From Methanothrix harundinacea 6Ac (lineage in GTDB: Archaea; Halobacteriota; Methanosarcinia; Methanotrichales; Methanotrichaceae): 64,000 nt of DNA. Positions 42,604 to 50,844 of the stretch are shown in pieces (the first letter of the stretch is position 1; the number at the start of each line of letters is the position of its first letter). The notes below the pieces were generated by a model. It ran no database searches. It was not told the DNA's origin and worked only from the letters and a program-made list of their open reading frames with translations. Position numbers and translations under genes: made by a program. Location of the stretch: assembly GCF_000235565.1 (NCBI RefSeq), contig NC_017527.1, forward strand, positions 992,001-1,056,000, in the 5' to 3' direction.

Positions 42604-42625
42604 AGTTTATATAACATTATGTAAT
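42604..42625 (+). promoter_or_regulatory. promoter element matching the XRE operon promoter
   Basis: AGTTTATATAACATTATGTAAT, identical over AGTTTATATAAC and ATGTAA to the XRE operon promoter but read rightward, toward the TPR cluster. The first strong gene begins at 42821, about 180 bases past the expected transcription start, so either a long leader or an unrecognised short product lies between. An ATG at 42637 opens only a 17-codon frame. Confidence 0.55.
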
Positions 42626-42820
42626 TTGGGAGTTACATGGGTGGGGGAGTGGGGGCATTCTCTCCACCCGTTTGTATACTGGGACGGTAGGGATGAATGG
42701 GGCAGGTTTCGGACCTGAGGCTGGGGCTGGCCTACACGCCCCGCCTCCATTTTCCCGATATGTGGAAGATGCATCCGGTCCAATTGGGGCGATCTATCGC
42801 AAAAGAGGCTGGGTTTTAGT

Positions 42821-43885
42821 ATGGTCTTCGATCTTGGTTCCTGGGCGATATTCGCCGCAGTTCTTCTCACGGTGCTATCGCTATCCGCCTACGCTATGGC
42901 GGATGATATGACGGCAAGCGACTGGTTTTTGGTGGGCGAGGATCTCCTCGAGGCCGGATCCTATGAGGATGCGGCGGCCGCCTACGACGAGGCGATCTCC
43001 ATGGATCCCGAGAACGGGACCCTTCACCTCTCCAAGGGGGATGCCCTCTATGCCCTGGCCAGGGCCCAGGGATTCGACCCCCGGACCCTCGAGGAGGCGA
43101 TCGCCGCCTATGAAGAGGCGATCCGCCTCGATCCGGCCTCCGCGATGGCCAGGCTGGGGAAGGGGAGGGCCTTGAGCCTAGCATCAAACGCCCTCGTTGG
43201 GGATGAGCGGGTCTCCGGGAAGAAAGAGGCCCTCTCCGCCGTCGAGATGGCGATCGACCTCGACCCGGTCTTCTTCGACGCCTGGGTTTTGAGGGGGACG
43301 CTCCTCGACGAGCTGGCGGCCCTCACCGGGGATCTCAGCGGGTATAACCAGTCCCTTTCGGCTTACGAGAGGGCGATCGATCTTGCGCCCTTCGGCGACG
43401 CCAGGAGCCTCGCCCTGGCCTGGGACGGCAAGGCCGCCGCCCTCTCAACCCTCGCCAACGGCCTCGCGGCGGCGGGGGACTCGGAGGGGGCAGCGGAAAT
43501 GTACGAAAGGGCGGTCGCTGCCTACGACGAGGCGATCGAGCTCGACCCCGATTTCGCCGGCCTGGAGGCCCGCCTCAACAGGGCCAGCGTCCTCGCCGGC
43601 CTCGGCAGGTACGAGAGGTCGATCGAGGCCTATGACCAGGCGGCAGAAGCCGCTCCCGGGGATCTGAAGGCGTACGTCTCCCTCGTCTTCGTCGAGAAGG
43701 CGGGCGTCCTCCTGGAGATGGGGGAGGAGGAGCTGGCGCTCGAGTCCCTCGATGCCGCCACCTTCGCCGACCCCGGGAACGCGGCGGCCTGGACGAGGAA
43801 GGGAGACCTCCTCTCGGCCCTCGGCCGCGGCTCCGAGGCCGAGGCCGCCCGGGCCAGGGCGCGGGGGGTGGAGGAGAAGGGATGA
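42821..43885 (+). CDS. secreted TPR-repeat protein
   Basis: 354 residues with a signal peptide (WAIFAAVLLTVLSLSAYAMA), then about eight TPR units such as YEDAAAAYDEAISMDPENGTLHLSKGDALYAL. TPR arrays form superhelical protein-binding scaffolds. It is the first of four tandem secreted TPR genes that share a signal peptide followed by a T-A-x-D/E-W/L start of the mature part and are likely paralogs. It ends only three bases before the next open frame. A shared promoter with the XRE operon lies upstream. Binding partner unknown. Confidence 0.88.
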   Translation: MVFDLGSWAIFAAVLLTVLSLSAYAMADDMTASDWFLVGEDLLEAGSYEDAAAAYDEAISMDPENGTLHLSKGDALYALARAQGFDPRTLEEAIAAYEEAIRLDPASAMARLGKGRALSLASNALVGDERVSGKKEALSAVEMAIDLDPVFFDAWVLRGTLLDELAALTGDLSGYNQSLSAYERAIDLAPFGDARSLALAWDGKAAALSTLANGLAAAGDSEGAAEMYERAVAAYDEAIELDPDFAGLEARLNRASVLAGLGRYERSIEAYDQAAEAAPGDLKAYVSLVFVEKAGVLLEMGEEELALESLDAATFADPGNAAAWTRKGDLLSALGRGSEAEAARARARGVEEKG

Positions 43886-43924
43886 TCTTTGCATTTTTTC
43901 AACAAATTCTACGAGGTGAAGGGA

Positions 43925-45280
43925 TTGAAGGTGAGTGAATCGACTAGCATGTCCTCGACGGTGGGATTTTGGGCGGTCTTCGCCCTCCTGCTGTTGGCCC
44001 TGGCCGCATCCTGGGCCACGGCATCGGCAGTGGAGGATACGGCCGAAGACTTGATCGACATGGGCCTTGAGCTTTACCAGAACCGCTCCTACCAAGAGGC
44101 CCTGAAGGCCTACGATCAGGCCCTCTTCTTATCCCCGGACGATGTCCGGGCTTGGATGGGCAAGGGCAAGGTCTTTAGCGCGCTGGGAGATTATAACCAG
44201 TCGATTTTGGCCTACCAGAACGCCACCAGGATCTCTCCCGACGATCCGGAGGCCTGGTTTGGGGTGGGGCTGAACCGATTCCTTTTGCAGGACCTCAACG
44301 ATTCCCTGAAGGCCTTGGATAGGGCCTTGGAGATGGATGGAAACTACACCAGGGCCTGGGAGCTGAAAAGCGCAGTCCTGGCCCAGATGGGCAAAAACGA
44401 CGAGGCCCTGGAGGCCTCGAAACGAGCCAGGATGACCTCTGGGCCCTCCGATACGGAGATGCTCTCGCACTCCTGGGTATCAGAGTCTTTCATCCTCCGT
44501 CAGATGGGGCGCGATGGAGAGTTACTGGCGGCCTTGGAGAACGCCACGACTCTCGACCCCCAAAACTACGACGCCTGGATCCTCCTCGGCGAGGCCCTCC
44601 AGGGGAGGGGCGAGTATGATCGGTCCCTTGCGGCCTTCGACAGCCTCCTATCCAACATAGCTCCGACCAGTCCCCCGTTCTTGGCTCTGGTCCTCATCGA
44701 CAAGGGGAGCGTCCTTATTGACATGGGCCGGTACGAAGAGGCGAGGGGTCTCTACCAGCAGACGATCGACCTCGACTTCTCTCTCGACCCTCTGGACCAG
44801 TACTATCTTGGCCGGGCGGAGCTCGGCGAGGGCGTCTCCCTCCTCCGGCTCGGCGACTACGGGGAGGCCCTGGAGGCTTTCAACCGATCGATGGAGGCGG
44901 AGCCCCGGCTGGCAGACGATGCCTGGAGGGGGATCGGAGACGCCCGCATGGGGCTTGGGTTTTATGAGAAGGCCCTTCAGGCTTATGATACGGCCCTGGA
45001 GATTTATCCAGAGTCTGTAAACGCAGAACGAGGCCATGCCTGGAAGGGGAATGGCGACGCCCTGATGGCCATCGGGCGGGATGATGATGCCCTTTTGGCC
45101 TATCAGAACGCCTCCATAGCCTACGACCTCGCCATCGAGATGCCTGATCAGGGAAGACAATCGTATCCCCTCAACGGGGAGTTCTGGCTGAACCGGGGAG
45201 CCGTCCTGGAGGCGTTGGGGCTTGGGGCCCAGGCTGAAGAGGCCTATGGGAAGGCCAGGGAGATGGGGTATGGGAATTGA
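43925..45280 (+). CDS. secreted TPR-repeat protein (second of four)
   Basis: About 451 residues from TTG 43925, chosen because GAGGTGA lies 5-6 bases before it; TTG 43889 and ATG 43949 are alternatives. Signal peptide in VGFWAVFALLLLALAASWATA, then about ten TPR units (YQEALKAYDQALFLSPDDVRAWMGKG and similar). Some units carry Asn-x-Ser/Thr sites, which could be N-glycosylated in an exported archaeal protein. It follows the first TPR gene closely and may be co-transcribed with it. Confidence 0.87.
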   Translation: MKVSESTSMSSTVGFWAVFALLLLALAASWATASAVEDTAEDLIDMGLELYQNRSYQEALKAYDQALFLSPDDVRAWMGKGKVFSALGDYNQSILAYQNATRISPDDPEAWFGVGLNRFLLQDLNDSLKALDRALEMDGNYTRAWELKSAVLAQMGKNDEALEASKRARMTSGPSDTEMLSHSWVSESFILRQMGRDGELLAALENATTLDPQNYDAWILLGEALQGRGEYDRSLAAFDSLLSNIAPTSPPFLALVLIDKGSVLIDMGRYEEARGLYQQTIDLDFSLDPLDQYYLGRAELGEGVSLLRLGDYGEALEAFNRSMEAEPRLADDAWRGIGDARMGLGFYEKALQAYDTALEIYPESVNAERGHAWKGNGDALMAIGRDDDALLAYQNASIAYDLAIEMPDQGRQSYPLNGEFWLNRGAVLEALGLGAQAEEAYGKAREMGYGN

Positions 45281-45292
45281 CTCCAATCCAAA

Positions 45293-45304
45293 ATTTTTTA
45301 TAAT
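45293..45304 (+). promoter_or_regulatory. promoter and T-tract between TPR genes 2 and 3
   Basis: ATTTTTTATAATC combines a T-run that could end the previous transcript with a TATA element about 45 bases before ATG 45343. A similar CAAATTTTTTGGTAATTATTG stretch precedes the fourth TPR gene (47210-47230), so each gene may have its own promoter. Confidence 0.5.
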
Positions 45305-45342
45305 CATATTCAGATGACATAGTGTGAGTGAGGTGTAGAAAA

Positions 45343-47202
45343 ATGTTCGGAAAAGTCGAACCGTTTGTGGCCACTTTCAGGATGCAAAAATTATCCACAG
45401 GAGTGAAGTTCGGCATAGTTCTGATGTCGTTGGCAGTCCTCTGCACATGTGCTATGGGGCAGCCTGCCACGTCGTTGGCTCTAACCAACATCATCTTCGT
45501 CGGAGAGGACGAGTTCATCGAGATGGCCAACGACGGAAAAGAGACTGAAATCTTCGAGGGGTTGATTCTGACCATCGACGACAATGGGTCGATCGTCCTT
45601 CCTGACTTCACCCTCGAACCCGGTGAGAGGATCCGGTTCCACCTCGGCTCTGGCGAGAGGAACGAGACCGACATTTTCCTCGAGAGCGGTCTCGCCCTGG
45701 ACGACCTCGCCGGAAACCTGACGTTGAAGGACTCTGCTGGAACGCTCGAAAAGTTCGCAGCCTACTGGACGCCGGAGAAGACCGCAAGAGACTGGTTCGA
45801 GAAGGGGGAGGAGCTGTCGATGAACGGCTCGACGGAGGAGGCTCTGGCAGCCTATGAGAGGGCCGTTGAACTTGACCCGAAGATGGCTGAGGCCTGGACC
45901 GGCAGAGGTTACGCCAAGAGCAGGCTCGCCTTTATCGATAAGGACCCGGCCGGATACAAGGAGGCTCTCCTCTCTTTCGAGAGGGCGATCGAGCTGAACC
46001 GGTCGCAATCTATGGCCTGGAATGGGAAGGCCACTCTCCTATCGATGATGGGACGCTACGATGAGGCGGTCGATGCGTACGACGCCTCCCTGGAGATGGA
46101 CCCTCTTCAGCCCTGGGTCCTCGTCGGGAAGGCGAACGCTTTGTGGAAGCTTGGAAGGCATAATGAGTCGATAGCTGCCGGCGACGAGGCGATAGATGCC
46201 ACCTCCGAGACCGTCGAGAAGGCGTTCGTATGGTTTGAAAGGGCTCATCTATTCGCGGAAGATGGTGACTACAACGGGACGGTGGAGGCTCTGAATCGGG
46301 CAATTGAGCTGGCGCCCGATTATAAAAACTTCTGGATCAACGGGGGCGTTCTCCTGTCGGCTCATCTGGGAAGGTACGAGGAGGCCCTCATATACATCGA
46401 TAGAGCCCTGGAGATCGATCCAGAATATGTCGACGCCTGGATATCCAAGGCCCAGATTCTGGGGCCCTCCTTAGGCAGGTACGACGAGTCTCTCGAAGCC
46501 TGTGAGAGAGCCATAGATATCGATCCCGAAGATCCCGACACATGGCGTTTGAAGGGCCTCATCCTCATGAACTTGGGAAGGGACGCGGAGGCCCTGGCGG
46601 CCTTCGATGAGGCGATCAGGCAGAACCCCGAGGACTTCGGGAGCTGGCAGTGGAAGGCGAGCCTCCTCGTCGAGATGAATCGGTACGATGAATCCCTGGA
46701 GGCTTACGACGAGGCCCTCGACCTGATCCCGGAGAGCGACGCGGAGACCCTGGCCCAGACCTGGCTTTCCAAGGGGACGGCCCTGAAGAAGACCGGGAAG
46801 CAGGAAGAGGCGACGGAGGCCTTCGCGAGGTCGCTGGCCCTTTACGAAGAGGCCATCATGGAGGATCCCGGCGACGTCGTCCTTCTCCAGACGAGAGGCA
46901 GAGCCCTCTACGAGCTCGGAAGGTACGACGAGTCCCTGGAGGTCTATGATCAAATCCTCGAATCCTCTCCGGGCGTCGAGCCTCACTTGGTCGATACCAC
47001 CGCCTGGATAGGCAGGGGCGACGCCCTGAGGGCTCTTGGAAGAAACCAGGAGGCTCTTGAGGCCTACAACAGGGCCATCGAGCTGGGCCCGCATTGGAGC
47101 AATGCCTGGTACGGCAGGGGTGAATCCCAGAGGGCCCTCGGCCAGGTTTACAACGCCACCATGTCGCTTCTGGTGGCCGATAAGCTGGGGTATAAGATGT
47201 GA
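45343..47202 (+). CDS. secreted protein with lamin-tail-like domain and TPR array
   Basis: About 619 residues from ATG 45343, set by GAGGTG eight bases upstream (GTG 45328 is the longer alternative). Signal peptide around VKFGIVLMSLAVLCTCAMG, then a ~100-residue Ig-like lamin-tail-type domain (IIFVGEDEFIEMANDG, LPDFTLEPGERIRFHLGSG, LADLAGN-like turn, LTLKDSAGTLE). From residue ~145 about twelve TPR units follow (LAAYERAVELDPKMAEAWTGRGYAK and similar). Lamin-tail domains in prokaryotes usually anchor or display secreted proteins. This is the largest of the four TPR paralogs and the only one with the extra domain. Confidence 0.85.
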   Translation: MFGKVEPFVATFRMQKLSTGVKFGIVLMSLAVLCTCAMGQPATSLALTNIIFVGEDEFIEMANDGKETEIFEGLILTIDDNGSIVLPDFTLEPGERIRFHLGSGERNETDIFLESGLALDDLAGNLTLKDSAGTLEKFAAYWTPEKTARDWFEKGEELSMNGSTEEALAAYERAVELDPKMAEAWTGRGYAKSRLAFIDKDPAGYKEALLSFERAIELNRSQSMAWNGKATLLSMMGRYDEAVDAYDASLEMDPLQPWVLVGKANALWKLGRHNESIAAGDEAIDATSETVEKAFVWFERAHLFAEDGDYNGTVEALNRAIELAPDYKNFWINGGVLLSAHLGRYEEALIYIDRALEIDPEYVDAWISKAQILGPSLGRYDESLEACERAIDIDPEDPDTWRLKGLILMNLGRDAEALAAFDEAIRQNPEDFGSWQWKASLLVEMNRYDESLEAYDEALDLIPESDAETLAQTWLSKGTALKKTGKQEEATEAFARSLALYEEAIMEDPGDVVLLQTRGRALYELGRYDESLEVYDQILESSPGVEPHLVDTTAWIGRGDALRALGRNQEALEAYNRAIELGPHWSNAWYGRGESQRALGQVYNATMSLLVADKLGYKM

Positions 47203-47242
47203 CCCCAGCTCAAATTTTTTGGTAATTATTGAAGGATAAAAT

Positions 47243-48316
47243 GTGGAGTGGGTGGATGTGAACGGAAAACCAGGATATATGGCGGCCCACGGTGGGCTGC
47301 CGAAGTCAGGGGCAGGCACGAGGTCCGCCCTTGCCCTGATCGCTTTGGCGGCGCTCTGCTGCAGCAGCGCGTGGGCGCAGGAGAGGACAGCAGATGACTG
47401 GGTCAAAATGGGCGAAGAGCTGCTTTTCAACGACTCTCTGGAAGAATCGGTTGAGGCCTTCGATAAAGCGATCGAGGTCGATCCCCAGAACGCCGAAGCC
47501 TGGCGGTACAAGGCCCTCATTCTCCGAGATCAGGGCGAGTACGATGAGGCGATCGCGGCCTTCGATAAGGCCATTGAAATCGACCCCCAGGACACCAAGA
47601 CCAGGGTGCAGAAGGCGAGCCTTCTCATAATAATGGGCAGGCAGGCCGAGGCCCTTGCGATATTCGACGAGCTCACGGCCGAGGTTCCGGAGGACCCCGA
47701 GGAGAGGCTCTGGCAGAGCAGCGCCTGGCGGAGCAAGGGGAACGTCTTCGCCGAGCAGGGCCTCTGGAACGAGTCCCTCAGGGCTTACGACAGGGCGATA
47801 GAGCTTGGTTCTGGCGACCCCCTGGCCACTTATGCCGCCTCGTCCAACAAGGGCCGCGTCCTCAACAAGCTTGGAAGATACGAAGAGGCCGTCGAGGCCT
47901 GTGATATGGCCCTTAATGCCTACAATGAGACCCCAGGGCTCGCAAGCCCGTTCCTGATGGGCGAGCCCTGGCTCTGGAAGGGCGAGGCTCTGGAGGGGAT
48001 AGGGAGGCTCGATGAGGCGGCCCTGGCTTATGAGCAAGCGGCAGCGGCCTTCGAGCTTGAGACCTCCGCGTATCCGGAGATAGCGAAGTTCTGGAAGTAC
48101 AAGGCCGACGCCCTGGAGGGGATGGGCAGGCATGAGGAGGCGGCCGCATCCTATGAGAGAGCGGTCGAAGCCTTCAAGGACGAGATCGAGACCCACGCCG
48201 AGGCTTCTAACATATGGAGGTATCAGTGGATGGGCGAGGCCCTGGAGGCTCTAGGTCGCGATTCCGAGGCGGAGGCCGCCTTTGCCAGGGCGAGGGAGCT
48301 GGGGTATCGGGGGTGA
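47243..48316 (+). CDS. secreted TPR-repeat protein (fourth of four)
   Basis: 357 residues with a signal peptide (RSALALIALAALCCSSAWAQ) and about seven TPR units (LEESVEAFDKAIEVDPQNAEAWRYKA and similar). The mature part starts RTADDWVKMGEELL, almost the same as TARDWFEKGEELS of the preceding gene. Start uncertain: GTG 47243, GTG 47258 or ATG 47279. The C terminus (EAAFARARELGYRG) matches the ends of the other three paralogs (GYGN, GYKM), which shows common ancestry. Confidence 0.86.
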   Translation: MEWVDVNGKPGYMAAHGGLPKSGAGTRSALALIALAALCCSSAWAQERTADDWVKMGEELLFNDSLEESVEAFDKAIEVDPQNAEAWRYKALILRDQGEYDEAIAAFDKAIEIDPQDTKTRVQKASLLIIMGRQAEALAIFDELTAEVPEDPEERLWQSSAWRSKGNVFAEQGLWNESLRAYDRAIELGSGDPLATYAASSNKGRVLNKLGRYEEAVEACDMALNAYNETPGLASPFLMGEPWLWKGEALEGIGRLDEAALAYEQAAAAFELETSAYPEIAKFWKYKADALEGMGRHEEAAASYERAVEAFKDEIETHAEASNIWRYQWMGEALEALGRDSEAEAAFARARELGYRG

Positions 48317-48488
48317 TCCCCAGCTCACGTTTCTTTCTGGCCCTGGACCCAGGGCTCCGGGCCGAAGCCGCGATGATTGGTCGAGATCTTCGAGGATGAT
48401 ACTACCCGTTCACGAAGTCCGGCCAAAACTTCAATGTTTTCGGACTCAGGCCGGACGGTTAGGGCTGGCTTTTGGGGAGTCTAGATCG

Positions 48489-49073
48489 ATGAAGACGCTG
48501 ATCGGTTTAATGATAGTCTTTCAGATCTCCGCCTGCTATGCGGTAGCTGTTTCTGATCTATCGAGCAGCTGGCTGATCGGCTACGAATTAGAGGGCGGAA
48601 ACGACGGCGGGCCGCTGGCCGGCGGCAGCGCCGCCTCCATCACCGAATCCGGCTCCACCCTCTGCGGAAGATCGACCCTCGACGGAAGAAACGACGGCTT
48701 TCTGATAGGCCTGGCGGAGGGGAGGAGCATCGACGTGGCCATCACATTTCGTCATAACCCCGTCATCTTCGTCAGGCTGGTGGGCAGTTTTGATGCTGAC
48801 GAAATCCGGGGAAGATTCTCCGCCTACTCCTCCGATGGGGATTTCTGGATGGGAACTTTTTCTGCGACGCGGGCCGGCCCCGGGGAGGGTCATGCGAGCT
48901 ACGCCGAAGACGCCGATGTTGTCCCAAAGCCCACCGTCTTCATAGATCCGGAGGCGATCTGGAGCGAGCAGCAGGGCAAAGACCGCCGAGACGTCTTCGA
49001 TATCTACTACTCCAGAGATACGGTTCTCATGTGCAGAAACAAGCCGATGATCTGGCAGTGGTGGCTCTATTGA
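48489..49073 (+). CDS. secreted protein, unknown function
   Basis: 194 residues from ATG 48489; a longer in-frame extension to 48282 overlaps the TPR gene and is not supported. Signal peptide MKTLIGLMIVFQISACYAVAVS. The mature part reads SSSWLIGYELEGGNDGG, SGSTLCGRSTLDGRNDGFLIGL, VRLVGSFDADEIRGRFSAYSSDGDFWMGTFSA, suggestive of a small beta-barrel (lipocalin-like strands), but no family is recognised. The tail is rich in aromatic residues (MIWQWWLY). It may belong with the TPR exoprotein cluster. Confidence 0.78.
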   Translation: MKTLIGLMIVFQISACYAVAVSDLSSSWLIGYELEGGNDGGPLAGGSAASITESGSTLCGRSTLDGRNDGFLIGLAEGRSIDVAITFRHNPVIFVRLVGSFDADEIRGRFSAYSSDGDFWMGTFSATRAGPGEGHASYAEDADVVPKPTVFIDPEAIWSEQQGKDRRDVFDIYYSRDTVLMCRNKPMIWQWWLY

Positions 49074-49114
49074 TGAGGCGGAGGCGGCGCGATCTTGGAC
49101 CGGACGGTTCGGCC

Positions 49115-50047
49115 TCAGAAGAGGGTCATCTGGCCCTTCGACTCCGGGGCCGGGGCCGCCTCCTCCCCCGGCCCCCAAAGAAAATCGCCCCCGGGGTCGT
49201 GGCTCTTCCGCCGGCGCAAGGCCATCTCCCGCCGGAGGACGGCGTAGCAGAAGGCGCATCCGGCGGGGCAGGTGTCGTACTCGCCTATGTCGACGGCCTC
49301 GTAGCAGCCGCACTCCGGCCGCTTCCCCTTCAGCCGGGCCCGGATCCGTCGCCCACCGACGGCGGCGAGCCTTCGGGCGTCGACGCACCGGGCGGCCGCC
49401 GCCCCGGGAACGATGTACTTTCGCTGGGAGCAGACCGAGAGGCTCATTCCGTGGCGCCTCGCCACCTCCACGAGCTTTGAGGCGAGGTCGAGCTTGACAT
49501 CGTCGGGGGGGTCCATCCAGGTGAAGCCGAAATTGCGGGCCGCGAGGTCGAGGTTCCGAGCGGCCTTCCGATAAACTTGGGCGAAGGAGATCACCACCTC
49601 GTCGACGGACCCCTCCAGGGCGGAGGCGAGGCTCTCGAAGTTCTCGAGGTGGAACTCTGCCGGCGTCAGGGAAGAGAAGATGATCGGGTCGTACCGCCAG
49701 ACGGCGGCCTTCGGCCCGTACGCCTCGGCGACGGCCCTGATCTGCCGGACCGCCACAGCGGCGCCGACGGCGGCGGGCTCCAGGGCCCGCGGATAGCCGG
49801 TGACGGTCTGCTGGACGACGAAGGGGCGGCCGAACTGCGCCACCCTCGTAAGCCTGCCCATGAAGGGGCCGAGGTTTCTCGTCCAGAAGACGAAGCCGTC
49901 GACGTCCTCCGGCAGGAGGCTCACCCGGCGGACCTGGCGGTTGTTGTACGGATTGGAGACGGAGCAGTACCCCGCCTCGAGCCTCTTCTCGAACCACTCG
50001 CCGTAGAAGGCGGGGATGTCCGTCCTGTAGCTTGCGGAGATGATCAT
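49115..50047 (-). CDS. DUF1848 protein with C-terminal metal-binding cysteines
   Basis: 310 residues of the DUF1848 family (MIISASYRTDIPAFYGEWFEKRL, NPYNNRQVRRVSLLPEDVDGFVFWTRN, QQTVTGYPR, WRYDPIIFSS). The C terminus has CGCYEAVDIGEYDTCPAGCAFCYA: the CxxxCxxC spacing is that of radical SAM clusters, here at the end of a TIM-barrel-like protein. The substrate is unknown in this family. ATG start. A single gene, convergent with the secreted protein upstream. Confidence 0.85.
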   Translation of the reverse strand: MIISASYRTDIPAFYGEWFEKRLEAGYCSVSNPYNNRQVRRVSLLPEDVDGFVFWTRNLGPFMGRLTRVAQFGRPFVVQQTVTGYPRALEPAAVGAAVAVRQIRAVAEAYGPKAAVWRYDPIIFSSLTPAEFHLENFESLASALEGSVDEVVISFAQVYRKAARNLDLAARNFGFTWMDPPDDVKLDLASKLVEVARRHGMSLSVCSQRKYIVPGAAAARCVDARRLAAVGGRRIRARLKGKRPECGCYEAVDIGEYDTCPAGCAFCYAVLRREMALRRRKSHDPGGDFLWGPGEEAAPAPESKGQMTLF

Positions 50048-50102
50048 CTTTCGCCACCAAAAAAATCAGCCGCTCTTATCCATAGCCCCCGCTCCCATCA
50101 TC

Positions 50103-50375
50103 TCATCGCATCTTGCAGCTCTTATTGTAGTGGGGGCACCTCTCGTTGGTGCAGACGTTCTCGCGGGTGAGGGCGACGAGCTCTACGTGGAGGAGGTCGA
50201 GCCTCCCCTGCAGGTCTGGCGGGAGGCCGGCGAAATCGGGCCATGTGACGATCTCGCCGATCCGGTCCCTCAGCTCGACAGACCGCATCCAGTCGCCTTG
50301 GAGGGAGGAGAACTCCCGCTCGAGGTCGGAGACGATTTTCTTCCAGGTCAGGGGATCACGCTCCGGTTCATGCAA
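50103..50375 (-). CDS. small protein with C-terminal CxxxxC...C zinc-like motif
   Basis: 90 residues. A helical, acidic N-terminal part (LTWKKIVSDLEREFSSLQGDWMRSVELRDRIGEIV) is followed by CTNERCPHYNKSCKMR at the extreme C terminus, a compact Cys/His cluster that could bind zinc. No family recognised. It lies just upstream of the DUF1848 gene on the same strand, 55 bases away, and may be co-transcribed with it. Confidence 0.65.
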   Translation of the reverse strand: MHEPERDPLTWKKIVSDLEREFSSLQGDWMRSVELRDRIGEIVTWPDFAGLPPDLQGRLDLLHVELVALTRENVCTNERCPHYNKSCKMR

Positions 50376-50445
50376 AACGAGATTTCAGGCTAAATGATAT
50401 ACATAGTCTGCGATGTCTTGAAGCTGTGAGTGGAGGCGATGGCGC

Positions 50446-50688
50446 ATGAGACCCTTTGAGAAGTGCCCCGTCTGCGGCGGGGAGCTGGTGGAGAAAGAGG
50501 TGGAGAAGCTCCTCAGAGGCGGCGCTCACACCGCTCTTCTGAAGGTGAGGGCCGAGGTCTGTCTACGCTGCGGCGGGCGGGTCTATTCTCAGGAGACGGT
50601 CAGGCGGTTCGAGGAGATCAGATCGAAGCTGAGGCGCCAGGATACGGCGGAGTTCAAGCCGATGGGGCTGTCGTTCGAGGTGGTATAG
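50446..50688 (+). CDS. YgiT/MqsA-type zinc-finger protein
   Basis: 80 residues. Two CxxC pairs (CPVCGGEL and CLRCGGRVYS) about 30 residues apart form the YgiT-type zinc finger seen in the N-terminal half of MqsA antitoxins. The C terminus (ETVRRFEEIRSKLRRQ) is a short helix; the DNA-binding HTH of full MqsA is absent. Such proteins usually follow a DUF4258/MqsR toxin, but none is adjacent, so it looks like an orphan antitoxin. Confidence 0.75.
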   Translation: MRPFEKCPVCGGELVEKEVEKLLRGGAHTALLKVRAEVCLRCGGRVYSQETVRRFEEIRSKLRRQDTAEFKPMGLSFEVV

Positions 50689-50844
50689 GCGTGGAGAAGC
50701 ATTCGTCTCACTTTTTGTTTGGTGGGATTGTCTCGAATTCTACGCAATCGACTAAGATGCTAATGTTAAGATGGCCTCTTCTTGATACGAAAAGCGTTAT
50801 ATTTAAATGGTCCAATAAAGAGAAAAGTATCTTATGTTGGCATA
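50689..50844. other. AT-rich spacer before DUF4062 gene end
   Basis: Composition drops sharply in GC after about 50710. The spacer shows a TATATTTAAAT element (50809-50819) and T-rich runs, but no gene. It belongs with the AT-rich DUF4062 gene and marks the edge of transferred DNA. Confidence 0.4.

Noticed and set aside
42672-42911. 79-codon plus-strand frame before the first TPR gene
   Set aside because: It overlaps the TPR signal peptide in another frame and has no family, RBS or codon bias; left as leader sequence.
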